Below, one piece after another: positions 9,359 through 19,680 of a stretch of 25,758 nt of DNA (position 1 is its first letter; every line of letters starts with the position of its first letter). Both the position numbers and the translations under genes were made by a program. Under the pieces are notes generated by a model. The model was not told the origin of the DNA. It was given only the letters and a program-made list of their open reading frames with translations, and searched no databases. Origin of the DNA: Spirogloea muscicola (lineage: Eukaryota > Streptophyta > Zygnematophyceae > Spirogloeales > Spirogloeaceae); the NCBI GenBank assembly GCA_009602725.1, contig WELB01000034.1, forward strand, positions 107,423-133,180. The letters are read 5' to 3'.

Positions 9359-12300
9359 AGGAGGAGGAGGAGGAAGAGGAGGAGCTTGAGTTGGAGGAAG
9401 GCGAGATCGGCGGCGACGGCTGCCAGTCCTCGGACTCGCGCACTGCAGAAGCTCCGGACGGCGACGGCGCCGGTCGCGTCTGCGTGGCTGCGGCGGGCCC
9501 CTCGCCGCGCGTCCTTGCCCAGCCAGGTCCTTTCCCAGCTCGGGATCCCCCGTGGTGGCCCTGGCATGCTCGGGCTGATCAGCAGGAAGCACCAAAGAGC
9601 ACATGGTCTGCATTCGAAGGCACTTGGCTGTCGTCTCTTGATGTACTCCCCAGTATCACAGCTGATTATGGTGGCCTGCACCTGTTTTGCATTCTCAGGA
9701 GAGAAGCGCAAGGGCTGCGCTCGGAGGCAAGCTAAGAAGCAGCGCCAACGCGTCGCAGCTGGGAAGGGGTCCTCCACCGATTACTTCGACGTATATGGCC
9801 CCCAGGCAAGCTGCCCTGTCAAGTGGCTGTTTCTGGTTATGCAATGTGCTGAGGACTTTGTTGATTGTGAGGCTGTTGAGAGTCCTACTTGCTCTGACTC
9901 CACTTTATTATGAAATCAGGGACTGCAATACACGGACAATTTGAATAGCCCAGACATGCAGGGTGGTGGGGTTTGATTGATTAAAGAAGCTACTCTTGTG
10001 GTCTATAATGCTTGACAGGCCCGGGCTGAGATTACTGTTCATCAACCCGAGAAAGCAGACGCTAAGCTCAAGTTGCAAGACATCCAGGGCCTCATCTGTT
10101 GGCTGCTCGCAGATGGCATGTCACCTCGATGGATATTTGTTAAGGTGCAGTTTGTACGAGACCTGCTTGCACTGAGAGACCTGCTTGCACAGAGATTGTT
10201 TCAGCTACACTCTGCCTGCTGCAATCAGAAGAAGATACACAGACTTGACAAAATATGACACAGAAAATACATTAGGCAATCTCTTTGTGCAGAGTATAGG
10301 GTTGCAGACATTGGATGTGCAGAATATAGGGTTGCAGGCATTGAACGCTTGCACTCTGTGACTTTGAGAAATTGAAATATGAAGACCTTGTTGACAATCG
10401 TGCACCCTTGAGGTTGATGTCAATGTCTTACATATTGATGGAGTAAGCAATAGTCGTGACAAGATGCGGCTGTCAAGCTCAAAGCGTCTTCAATTGACTC
10501 GGACTTTATGTCTGCACTTGCAGAACAAGCCACTAGTCTCCAAGGTGGTCTTTCTCTTCATTCCTGGTTTGGATGCCTATCTGTACCAGGCCCAAGTTGA
10601 CCTTTTTCCAAACCTTGGCCAGATCTGTAACACCCACCGTATCGTTACAGCTGCCAGGTGTGAATTCATAGCTACGCTACTCCAAATGACAAATGCTGGC
10701 ACCTTAGTGAAACTTTGTTGATAGGTTGCATGTCTCAAGAAAGGTATCCAAGGCTTGCAAGTTGATGTAGACACTGTTGATAGTGAAGTTGCAACACATC
10801 TGTAATTTGTACCAAGTCGTTCAGCTGCCTTGTCGTCATGCAAAATGGCAGTACTGAATCATCAGATCTAAAAGAAATTTCCACCTCAATGGGATCTATT
10901 GTTAGTGCTTTATATTTGATATGACAGCTAGCAAGCCAACCACTAAAATTGAAATAGTATATCCAGTCCCTGCAGGGATTGGACACGCTTGAGTAGCAAG
11001 TCAGCACCCGTGTGCGCTTACCGTCTGGTGCTGAGGGTCCTCTTGTATGCTGCAGCACAACTGTGGATGCAATGAGGACAATCCAGTCCTTATTGACTGT
11101 TCCTATGACCAAGAAGCAGAAGGAGGCATGTTTGTCTCCACTGTACTCCTAATTACTGATGATGACCGACCACATACCATCCCAGCAATCTTCAACAGCC
11201 ACTCACTGCACCAGACACTCTGCATGCCTGCGAGATTGCATGAGTTTTTCCAGCATGTTACACTATAGGTTGTCATGATCTGGTCTCTCCTCTCTATATT
11301 GCTCAGCTTTTGATTGTATTCTCGATCATAGCATGGGCTCGTGAGACTGTGACATTGGCTGATTGCAGAAAGAGAGCACTTCCGCTATGAAGAATACTTC
11401 AGAATCAAGCAGCGCCGTGGGAGTGATACATGCAAAAGGCAGCCCCAAAATGGAGGGTATCGATAGAGCAACAATGAGTCACACTCAAGTGAAGGCCAAT
11501 GTGGTCAGAGAGGCTGAAGCAGGTAGGCACTGCAAAAGTCTGAACAGCGAGCAGTAGAGCAGCCTTAGCAATAATGCTGAGCAGCCTGTTGACCTGAATA
11601 GCCCTCTACAGATTATTAGTTCCTCAAATCGTGTGGTTCCTCAAATCGTGTGTACACATGTCAGTGCATCGCTTACTCTGGTCTTGCTTGAGCAACTGAT
11701 ATGCTTATCATGCTACATGCATATGTCGTCCTTCCTTTCCAGTTGTCCATCACGGAGCCTCAAGCTCGCAGGCCAACGGGTGTCACCCACCACCCTTCCC
11801 TCCTTCTTATTATCTGCTCACAAGAGGAGAGATGGTTGAACAGGGATACCCAATTCCCCGTGAGGTTGGGGATGCAAGCGGCTGCCCTGAAGGTCAGCAG
11901 CATATTACCAGCCTTCGATGTCTAGGACCTCTGGAGGCTGCAGCAGCTATTGTCAGTGCACCAACTACATCATTTAGTAGAGCCTTTCTTTGATGCACTT
12001 TCTTGCAGGTTATCTCATGACAAGATCAGCTGGCGGGAAGCCAAAGCATGAGATGCTTGCAATTGATTGCGAAATGGTAATACAATGGTCCTCTAAGAAA
12101 GGACTCTATTGGCATCTATACCTGCTCATGTGCATGTTGCTAATGCTGGCCTATAGAATGACTGCAGGTATTTGTTAATGACGTTACATGCGTGGTTGTT
12201 TTGACTTTGCCATGTGACAGTGCTACACGGAAAAGGGCTTGGAGCTCACGCGTGTAACAGTTGTCGACTCCGCAGGCAAGGTGGCCTCCTTGGGGAGAAC

Positions 12301-14519
12301 CTTGGCAATATCTGAGAAGTCTAAACGATTCTTTCTTTGTGAATCCCAATCCGCGTCATTGTGACTTACTGCATCCTTAGTAATCTATCATATGTATCTT
12401 CTATGCATTTGTAGTTGCAACTAGGTCAGTCGCAGTTGACTCATGCAATCATGTTGTGGGACAGGTCCTCTATGACACCCTGGTCCTGCCTGCTAGTCCT
12501 ATTACTGACTACAACACACAGTAAGGGGTCTCATCAGTGTGTCTAGCATCAGTAGTCACTGTTTGTGCCACGTGACAATTTTCGCTTGAAGATGTGATCC
12601 AAATGAGGTTGTGATCAGCTAACCCACATACTCAGATCAGCACCATCAGAGTAGAGGTTTTTTAATGAGGAATGACTCATTGGACTCTCGTTAGAGTCCA
12701 TTCTATCATTGGGGCTTGTGCTTAGTCGTCAGCTGACTATTTTTGAGCAGGTACAGTGGCATCACAAAGGAGATGATGGACGGTGTAAGAACAAGTGTGC
12801 TGGATGTGCAAGTGCGTGCTGCTTTCCTGCTTGCTATATCAGCTTCAATCTCCACTACAGCTCTTCTAAAGTGCACATTAAGAACAACCAGGCATTTGTA
12901 GTAGTTCTTCAATATTGCTCCTTTGCCAATAAGCAGAGTGCACGAGCTAGTCTGATCAAGTCGTCTTGGCGATTGATGCAGAATGTCATGCTTGACTTCA
13001 TAAGTGCTGAGACGATTCTGGTGGGTCACTCGCTTCAAAGTGATCTCCAGCAGCTGCAGATCGTACACTTGCGGGTCATCGATACAGCCGTCATCTTCGC
13101 GCACCCAAGGGGTCCTCCCTTCCGGCCTGCTCTCAGGGTGCTGTCTGAGAAGCTCCTCCAGAGGACCATCCAGGACAGTCAGAAAGGCCATGACAGCGTG
13201 GAGGATGCAAGGGCTGCTATGGACCTTGCTCTGCTGAAGATCCGCAATGGTGAATCTTTGCTCTGATCATTTGGTCGAAGCTGCCCCATTGCTGAATGTC
13301 CTCTCCTGACATCATACAGTATTTTCCAAAGAGATCCTAACTAGGTCATTGTCCAAGGTTAGCAAGACTCTGCAGACGCAGCGAAATTAGGTGCAGAATG
13401 TGTAAGTGCAATCTTGTGTCGTAATGTCTTCGCTCCTGACAGTCAGACCTCTACCCTGCCTTTGGCTAACAAACTTGACACGCCTCTGCCACTGTTGTTG
13501 CACCAGTGTCCTAATCAATTGCCTTGTAGCTGACTCAAACTGGCATGCCACCTTCAATGGCAGGGCCGTCGTTTGGCGAGGCTAGGACTGTGGATCCTGG
13601 AGTGAGCCTACTCGGTCTGCTTGGGCGGAATGGTAGACGGTGCTCTCTTATCGATAGACGGAGCATGCTGCACAGATTCGCCACCGACTCCTCCTCTGCG
13701 TTAGTCTGCTCCACAGATCGAGATGTTGTGGCGAAGGCTCAGAAGGAGGTAGGTAAAGAGTTAGAGGCGAAGCAGCACTGCAAGCCTGCCACGTTTGCAC
13801 ACTGGAGAAGAGACCCGCATGAGCTCATATCTATCATAGCCTTGGGAGGCTATACTTACATACTTCCTTGAGGCCTGTGAGCAAGCAACTGCCTTGAGTG
13901 GTTTCATTCTCTTGTTCACTGATCTTCCCTCTGTTCAAATGGCAGGTGAGGAATGTGGCCACGAGCTTTGTGTGGGCAAGGCTGCTGGAGCTGGCTGCAC
14001 ACCAGGATGCTGTTGCTCGCCAAGCGGACTCTACAAGTACCAGGATGGCAGAGATGCAGGCTCTGCTGACTTGCAACCCAGGGGCGGAGGAGGCGTGCAC
14101 ACTGCCACCATTGTCGCCTGAGCTTGCAGCTGTCCTCACCCGCGTTGACAATGACGCAGGCGCCATTTGGGCAGCCTTACAGCCCAACACCGTTCTGATT
14201 ATTGCTACGGGCCATGGAGACCTGCCATTTATCCGCAAGTGAGTGTATATACTCGCATACTGGATATTCACACTCTTCGTTAGCTGATCTCCAGGCAACT
14301 CGCCTTGGATTGTAAGTAATCTAGATTCACATGCTCAAGAGCAGCCTTGCCTATAACAAGTGTGGTGTATGATTGTGCAGACTTCAGGAAATGAAGTGGA
14401 AGCGGCTTCAGTCGCAGCACACAGGACTGGCACGCTGGGTTGACGCTGCCGAGGCTGTGGTCCGCGAGTGCCACAAGCGCGCCCGTCTGGGCCTGTGCTT
14501 TGTGGGCGTCAAGCAATGA
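9313..14519 (+). CDS. DEDDh 3'-5' exonuclease, SDN5/REXO5-like
   Basis: Fifteen exons: 9313-9526, 9699-9805, 10019-10144, 10524-10657, 11056-11125, 11369-11522, 11743-11892, 12009-12076, 12221-12280, 12465-12520, 12751-12811, 12982-13249, 13564-13748, 13946-14238 and 14381-14519 (stop TGA). Phases agree at every junction, giving 694 residues. Regions: Ala/Glu-rich N-terminus 1-40; basic segment 73-90; the N-terminal region of plant SDN5 (LQDIQGLICWLLADGM, FIPGLDAYLYQAQ); a variable linker; then the exonuclease domain at about 334-490. Catalytic residues are complete: D338 and E340 in LAIDCEM, D421 in GHSLQSDLQQL, H470 and D475 in GHDSVEDARAAMDL. The SDN5-like C-terminal domain (491-694) includes IIATGHGD and ends FVGVKQ. 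Family members trim small or structured RNAs from the 3' end. The first exon end (weak GTCCTT donor) is the least certain junction. Introns after exons 2 and 5 seem to begin with GC. Introns 10145-10523, 10658-11055 and 13250-13563 hold no gene. Confidence 0.92.
9330..9385 (+). repeat. GGC/GAG trinucleotide tract (Ala-Glu run)
   Basis: In the first exon of the exonuclease gene, GCG/GGC units give about ten Ala codons, followed by GAGGAG units giving about nine Glu codons. This is a simple-sequence expansion in a disordered N-terminus and is likely length-variable. Confidence 0.85.
9806..10018 (+). other. Apparent GC-AG intron
   Basis: Exon 2 of the exonuclease ends in GGCCCCCAG, followed by GCAAGC, the classic GC-donor context AG|GCAAG. 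The acceptor is GACAG. Both flanking exons stay in phase 0 and give the family sequence across the junction. No GT donor nearby keeps the frame. Confidence 0.75.
10158..10190 (+). repeat. 18-bp tandem duplication in intron
   Basis: GAGACCTGCTTGCAC occurs at 10158-10172 and again at 10176-10190, in the third intron of the exonuclease gene. Confidence 0.9.
10286..10344 (+). repeat. 30-bp tandem duplication in intron
   Basis: Two copies with a 30-bp period (10286-10315 and 10316-10344) share TATAGGGTTGCAG and differ at only a few positions. They lie in the third intron of the exonuclease gene. Confidence 0.9.
11126..11368 (+). other. Possible second GC-AG intron
   Basis: Exon 5 reads to AAGGAG and must leave in phase 0 to enter the next exon at 11369 correctly. 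No nearby GT fits phase 0; GAG|GCATGT does. The donor match beyond GC is weaker than for the intron at 9806, so this assignment is tentative. Confidence 0.45.
11619..11652 (+). repeat. 17-bp perfect tandem duplication
   Basis: GTTCCTCAAATCGTGTG occurs twice without a gap (11619-11635 and 11636-11652) in the sixth intron of the exonuclease gene. Confidence 0.95.
12681..12700. repeat. 8-bp stem hairpin in intron
   Basis: TGGACTCT and AGAGTCCA flank the tetraloop CGTT, in the intron 12521-12750 about 50 bp upstream of its acceptor. It could present or hide the branch-point region. Confidence 0.7.
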
Positions 14520-15212
14520 TGCAAGCGGACACTTCTGCATCATCCATCTTGGTTGCTGAGTGCAGTGCCATCGTGGCGCCATTGAGCGGCAAATTTGTGC
14601 CTACGAAGATAGTGCCAGCAGGCGTTGTGAACATGCTGAACAAGGCCATTTCGTTGCCTACTAGCACTTGCTTTGCTATAAAGCCAGAGGAGGAAAGGGG
14701 CATTTGAACCAGTCTCTCTTCATCACGTTAGGATAAAGGTAACAGATCTATGATTCGTTGGACCTTTTTCTGGTACTCTGTCTGCCTGCCTGCTAGCACC
14801 CCGAGCTCTTGGTCCTTTGGAGTGGAGAATTGCATATTTTATATACTTTGTAGTACTGGAGGTTGGAGCAACTGTACCTGACCTTGACAATGTTTTGACA
14901 ATGTTTGTGAAAATGCCCAATTCTGCAGATTGTCGACCTAGATGCCTTAACGAGGTGAACGGACACAGGCAGGGTTTACAGACGACCTTGTCCCTTTCTG
15001 AGCGTTCTCCGGCACTGGATCCCAAGATTGTTAGCACGACAGGTGATTGGCGGACCTCACAAACAACGATGCAGAAACAGTTGCAGCCATTGTTGCAAGC
15101 AAGTGCTACTTGCATGTTCCATACACGGCTCTAAGGACTACAAGTATAGTAGCTTGATTTGGGGAGATCTGAGGTAGTCAGAGCCAACCTTCTATGGCAC
15201 TGTCGGGATTCC
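14520..15212. other. 3' flank of exonuclease gene; no clear gene
   Basis: This is the 3' untranslated region followed by sequence with only short open frames. One plus-strand frame (about 14929-15134) is coding-like, with an acceptor-like TTCTGCAG before it and an AG|GTGATT donor-like site near 15040. It matches no family I know and could be an exon of the block described at 15375-16383. Confidence 0.35.
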
Positions 15213-15282
15213 TCAAAGACCTTGTTCATTCTTTTGTGGGCTGGCTTTTCACAGCCCTTGTCCTCTTCTGACGAGCTGCTTC
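15213..15282 (+). repeat. Dispersed hairpin repeat copy
   Basis: TCAAAGACCTTGTTCATTC, a short T-rich spacer, GGGCTGGCTTTTCACAGCCC and then a diverged right arm. The hairpin core is a perfect GGGCTG/CAGCCC stem with an 8-base loop. Confidence 0.8.
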
Positions 15283-15374
15283 TAAAGTGCTCAACTCCAG
15301 TAGGACTCCTACGCCAGCTCTTGCCTCCTCCGACACCCCACCATGTAGCCTGTCATTATCATATCGACATTGCA

Positions 15375-16383
15375 TGGTCTTCGCTCTTGCGAAGAAGGTA
15401 AGGAAGTATCTGTCTCTTTTTCAACATCAGATGGTGGTGGTCCTTCAAAACTGTCTGGGAGTGCTGCAGGCGTTTGTGCTTCATGCATTTGCAGTGGTCA
15501 GGAGAGCAAGTGCATCAGTAGTCAATGGCCGATGACGTCGATGCTTCCTCCCACTGCTCCACCAGGAGCACAGTCTTGCTTCATTACCGTTAGCATTGAC
15601 CTTGTGACGTCAAATGCAGTAGCAGCCTCTAAGTAGCAAGAGCTCATGGCCGGGCCAGCCCAAATGTTGGAAACACAGTCCACTGGGCCAGAGCCAGCCG
15701 GCCAAGGCAATGTCGTTCATCAGGGATCAGCCCAAAGTGTTGACGCTGAATGGGTGTAATGCAGGGGCAGCCGTACTATGGAGCAGTGGTTCACTCCCAA
15801 TACGCTGCTTGCATTTATGCTCGCATGGTTGAAGGCTTGACTTTGCGTACCTAGAGAAATGTCGCAATGTCTGATTTAAAAGGTGGAGAAGTCACTCCTC
15901 AATGGCATCCAAAATCATGAGGTGAGACGAGAACGGCTCTCACGCCTTCAGAGGGATAACTTTGCTGCTGAAGGTCCAAGAGCCATCTTGTTCCGTGTGG
16001 CATGGCGTCTGCATGCCAAGCTTATCAACTCTTTGCCTACAACAACGATATAGAGACCAGATGAGGGTGAAGGACTTGCTACTCATATTGCTTCCTTAGC
16101 CATAGCTGCATCCAAGAGTTCAACAGAAAGAGCACCTTCTCATGCGCACACAGCAGCCCTTGATCAGCAGCCGAGGAGAGGAAGGCTGGCCGGTCACGAT
16201 AGACTCACTAAGAATCTCCGCGAGGAGGTGCACAGTGCTGGGGCGAGGAAGCGTCCACGCGACTGCCCAGTGGGGCATCAGAGAATAGACAGGGCGCGCA
16301 ACGCTGAGTTACGGGGGGGAGGGGCCGGGCTGGCGGGGCCAACCTGTCTTTATTTCATGTCAGGCAAGAATGGCCAACTATAA
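15375..16383 (+). pseudogene. Coding-like block with in-frame stops
   Basis: Plus-strand frames here have protein-like composition but are broken. One frame runs from about 15370 through a TAG at 15634-15636 and on to a TAA near 15758, coding a Gln/Pro/Gly-rich segment. Another is open from 15883 to 16380 (TAA at 16381) except for one TAG at 16051-16053. It encodes a basic helical part (HEVRRERLSRLQRDNF, then RVAWRLHAKLINSL) and a basic Arg/Gly/Pro-rich end. It may be an unrecognised multi-exon gene whose introns span the stops (for example a GAG|GTGAGA donor near 15922), or a decayed gene. I recognise no domain. Confidence 0.3.
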
Positions 16384-17170
16384 GTACATGCACGTTACAC
16401 ACTGCGAGCAGCCGCCGCTGCCGCTGCCGCTGCCGAGATCAAGCCGTGGTTCAGCAAGTGGAGGCTTAAGATGGATGTCCCGATGCGGAATGGCCAGTCC
16501 CCCGGCCAGAGCTCGGCCAGCTTCCTGATTCACAGCATGCGCCTGAGCGCGCTCCAGACTCAGGTGGGGGGCCGGCGCAACAGCGGACCAACAAATAGCG
16601 GCAGCATACAGAGCTGGGCTGGAAGGATAAATAGCGTGTAAAACCGACAGAGGGCCAGAGCGGCCAAGTACGAGGGCAAGCAAATACACAAAGGTAGGCC
16701 GCTGTTCTCCGCCATGCTCAGTAGTGGCGGCGCCCAGCCCATGGAGGTACTCGATGCCAAACAGCGGACGGCAGGTTGAGCTCGCTGCAGGCAGACTGAC
16801 ACACAAGCGTTGCCATAGAAAGACATTGCTGGCAGCCAAGCCCATCACGGGGGAAGCATCATAGCCCAACGTGCATGCTCCAGGCTAGCCATCCTCTCGA
16901 GCGGGTGTGTGTAGGCAAGTACCCACGCACCCATGCTTGTCGGCTGCTGCAAGCTGGTCAGGGAGGCGATCACAGCGGGGGTGTTGAGGTTGGGCGCCGC
17001 AAGAACATCTGCACTGCTGGCCAGCATTGACGGATTTGCGCGCCTGAATGAACAGAAGCATGGCGGCCGGAACTCACGGGCAGGCATATGTAAGACTGTG
17101 GGCCGAGACTTGATCACGCCGACCGGCTTCGCAAAGGCAAGTGAGCCAATAGAGTAGGCCATCGATACCG
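16384..17170. other. No supported gene
   Basis: Minus-strand frames of 88-163 codons are open here, but several overlap in different phases, which suggests a GC-rich stretch poor in stops rather than a gene. A minus-strand peptide with HRDI and another with GIEYLH faintly recall protein-kinase subdomains, but the neighbouring residues do not fit. Nothing else is seen. Confidence 0.3.
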
Positions 17171-17206
17171 TCAAGACCTTCTGGGCTGGCCTCTCACAGC
17201 CATAAA
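17171..17206 (+). repeat. Dispersed hairpin repeat, short copy
   Basis: TCAAGACCTTCTGGGCTGGC followed by CTCTCACAGCC: left arm and hairpin only. Confidence 0.7.
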
Positions 17207-17639
17207 GCTCTCTCTTTGTGTATATCTTATATCTATATCTTAACAATAGAACGGATGGCTGCAGGTCTCCGGAAGTCACACTATACGATGTCCGGATCTC
17301 GGATAGCGGTATTGAAGCACGGGCGCGAGCCCCGAGCTCCCACCCGGGAGTTCGCGACGGGAGTGGGGCAGCCCAGGTTCGCTACCGTCCAAGTAAGGCC
17401 GTACACGCGGGGGGGGCGCCCGCCACGTGCAGCGCACCTGCCGTGAAGAGCGGCGCCTGCCGCGGCGGCCGGGCTGGCGGGTAGCGCAGCGTGACGCTCA
17501 TGGGCTCCGAACAGAGGGGAGAAGCCCTGCCGCCCCCCGCCCGCATGAGGTACCGCGCCGCCGAGACGGCCCACGTGTCACCACCCTCCTGACCATTAGC
17601 GGGCCGGGCTGCGACGAGCTGGCCCCTCCTTTCTGGTTC

Positions 17640-17870
17640 TTCGTGCTTCCCCTGGCCCCTTCTCGTCCTTTGTTCATTCTTTTTTGGGCTGGCTTTTTCC
17701 AGCCCCTATCCACAATGGGCGAGCCCTTTCTTTCTGGTTGGGCTGGCATCAATTTCTTCCTTCTTTCACAGCCCAAATGGCGATGGCTGCGATGGGCTGG
17801 CTCAGCCCAGAAGGAAGTGGCCTTTCCAATATAAGGCAGTGGCTGTGAAAGGCCATCTCAAAAGGTATTT
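17640..17870 (+). repeat. Dispersed hairpin repeat, triple copy
   Basis: The first module (17640-17730) has GGCCCCTTCTCGTCCTTTG, TTCATTC, GGGCTGG/CCAGCCC and then CACAATGGGCGAGCCC. It is the near-identical inverted counterpart of 8460-8540. A second, interrupted module lies at 17738-17776 (GGGCTGG...TTCACAGCCC). A reverse module follows at 17790-17862, ending in GGCTGTGAAAGGCCATC. Opposed modules could fold into a larger cruciform. Confidence 0.8.
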
Positions 17871-17998
17871 ACAAGGTCTGGAAGGGCCGGATGGCGCAAA
17901 AAGCAGTCCGCGTTTAGGGATTGGGGCGTTGTGTTTCTCGTGCGTTTTGATTCCTAAGCTTAGCTCCTGTTAGAGTCTTTTTACCACGAATGTGTACT

Positions 17999-18090
17999 GT
18001 TCATTCTTCTTTCTGGGCTGGCCTATCACAGCCCTTGCCACCATTGGGAGAGCCACTTCCTATCACAGCCACTGCCCTCTCCTGGAAGCG
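17999..18090 (+). repeat. Dispersed hairpin repeat, near-complete copy
   Basis: GTTCATTCTTC, GGGCTGGCCTATCACAGCCC, then TTGCCACCATTGGGAGAGCC and ACTTCC, followed by a second half-hairpin TATCACAGCCACTGCC. This is the best single copy of the left arm, hairpin and right arm together. Confidence 0.8.
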
Positions 18091-18410
18091 TCTTTTCTTC
18101 TTGTACTGGCTTGGCACCCCTTCACGTCGTGCTCACCGTGCACACTCTTCTACTTACTTAGCTGTGCGTTGAAGCGCACTCTTAGCTGGACCGATTGCGG
18201 GTTGGGGCTCCACTTCTCCGAAGTGAGCTGCGCCTTGCACTGAGCGTCCTGACCACCATGTCGGTGCCCGTCGGCGCCGGCCTCATGTGACGGCACATGT
18301 CCCAACCCAGCTCGTGGACTCTCGCATGCCCCTTTGGAGGGCGCAAGCCAATCCCAGCCGTCGCCAAGTCGAGAAAGCTGCGCTAACATAGAAGTGAAGC
18401 TCGTCCGGAG

Positions 18411-18680
18411 AAAAGAATGGACAGAGTTCGAAGGGGCCAGAAAAGCGCTAAAGCAAACAGCGAATCAAGTGGATACTGGGTGCTGTTGAGCAGCCGCAGG
18501 TCAGAGGACTCTTCTCCGAGTAGCGGGTCCCATGTCTATAGCCAAAAGAAAAAGGCAGCAGCCAAAGCGGGACCACTACGCAGATGCAGCGCGTGTGCCA
18601 TTGATCGCTGTAGCGATACTGACAGGCGCATGCGATACACCTGGGCGAGGGAGCCGCGTTGGAACGGCCTGCTCCCCTTG
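18411..18680 (-). repeat. Repeat copy: left arm plus tail module
   Basis: AAAAGAATGGACAGAGTTCG and AAGGGGCCAG (18411-18440) represent the truncated left arm. Then come GCAGCCGCAGGTCAGAG and the segment with GGCGCATGCGATACACC (18624-18640). The order is the same as at 8500-8870, so arm and tail travel as one composite unit. Confidence 0.65.
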
Positions 18681-19070
18681 GGAGGCGTATGTATGTATTC
18701 ACCCGTGGTTACTGAGGAGGTCAATCTGCTGTAGATGTTGTACGTCTCTAGATGTGCTTCCCTTTGTACTTGGCCATTTGCCTTTGTTTCTTTCAAGACG
18801 AAAGTTCTCCTTGGAAGGAGGCGCGCGGTGCGCATGACATGAAAAGGGTGGGGCCTTGAAGCTAATACATTCATTGTTCAGGCCTCTGGAAGGCACCTCC
18901 GTCTCGGCCTGTCCGCTGGTGCCAGCACCCGGCCCGCGGGCGGCCGCCGCCCGCGCCCGCGGCCGCGCCGGCGTGTCGGCGGAGATCGGGGGCGCCTAAA
19001 CCGCAAGCGTGAGGGCACAGCTTGGGAGGCGTCAACCTCGCCCTTGGGGGCCCCGCCCCTGGAAGGTGAC
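18681..19070. other. No supported gene
   Basis: A GC-rich tract (about 18930-18985, CCGCCGC/CGCGGCC units) and short overlapping open frames only. No splice-linked exons or recognisable peptide were found. Confidence 0.4.
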
Positions 19071-19160
19071 GAAGTGGCACTCCCAATGGGGGCATGGGGG
19101 CTGTGAAAAGCTAGCCCGAAAAAGAATTGACAAAGGTCCGAAGGGGCCAAACGATGGAGG
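19071..19160 (-). repeat. Dispersed hairpin repeat copy
   Basis: GAAGTGGCACTCCCAATGGG, GGCTGTGAAAAGCTAGCCC, then GAATTGACAAAGGTCCG and AAGGGGCC. It matches 20412-20500 in inverted orientation, with a small number of mismatches across the whole unit. Confidence 0.8.
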
Positions 19161-19181
19161 GGCCTAAAATGATGGGGGCCG

Positions 19182-19670
19182 CTACTTGCGTTTGACTATC
19201 ACCACGAGGCAGGTCGCTGCACGGCAGGCATGTCCTATCCCAAGCAAGGTGGGCGGTGGCCGTGGACAAAAGGAAGATGAAGCGGCTCTCCGTGGACGCC
19301 AGCTCAAGCCGGGCACTGGGTCCCCGAGGACGTGGTCGCTCGGCCAGCCTCGCCGGCCTCCTTTGTCGCTTTCTTTGTCGCCACCCTCTGGCACAAGTGC
19401 TTGTACATCTGCTTCAGGCTGGCCGTGGAGGAGCTTGCCTGCATTGACTCCCTTAGCGATGAGGTCGGGCGATGGAGGTCCAGCATCATGAGAGGACGAG
19501 CAGCTCCAACACACACTTGACCAGGAGTTACGCAGTGCCCATCCGCAGTAGCCACTAGTCTTTTGCTGAGTAGTCGTCTTCTCATTTGCAGCTTCCCTAA
19601 GGATACTTTTAGTCTTGCCTAAATCAGTCACCGTCTTCTCTTTCGCCTGAGCAGTGCTTTGTTTGGCTTT
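19182..19670 (-). other. Stop-free coding-like frame, unrecognised
   Basis: From an acceptor-like GCTCAG just above 19670, one minus-strand frame stays open for 163 codons. Its first 45 residues are Lys/Thr/Gln-rich and helical (AQAKEKTVTDLGKTKSILRE), like a coiled coil or LEA-type protein. Farther down the better-looking peptide shifts frame: an alternative frame holds SLKQMYKHLCQRVATKKA, downstream of an acceptor-like ATGCAG near 19433. A spliced small gene is possible, but it lies among repeats and has no recognised homologue. Confidence 0.25.
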
Positions 19671-19680
19671 CTGAGCTTAA

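Noticed and set aside
16378-16869. Possible protein kinase fragment (GIEYLH and HRDI in one minus-strand frame)
   Set aside because: The residues after HRDI do not follow the kinase catalytic-loop pattern (no K-x-x-N), no DFG is present, and spacing is about 90 residues. Probably chance.
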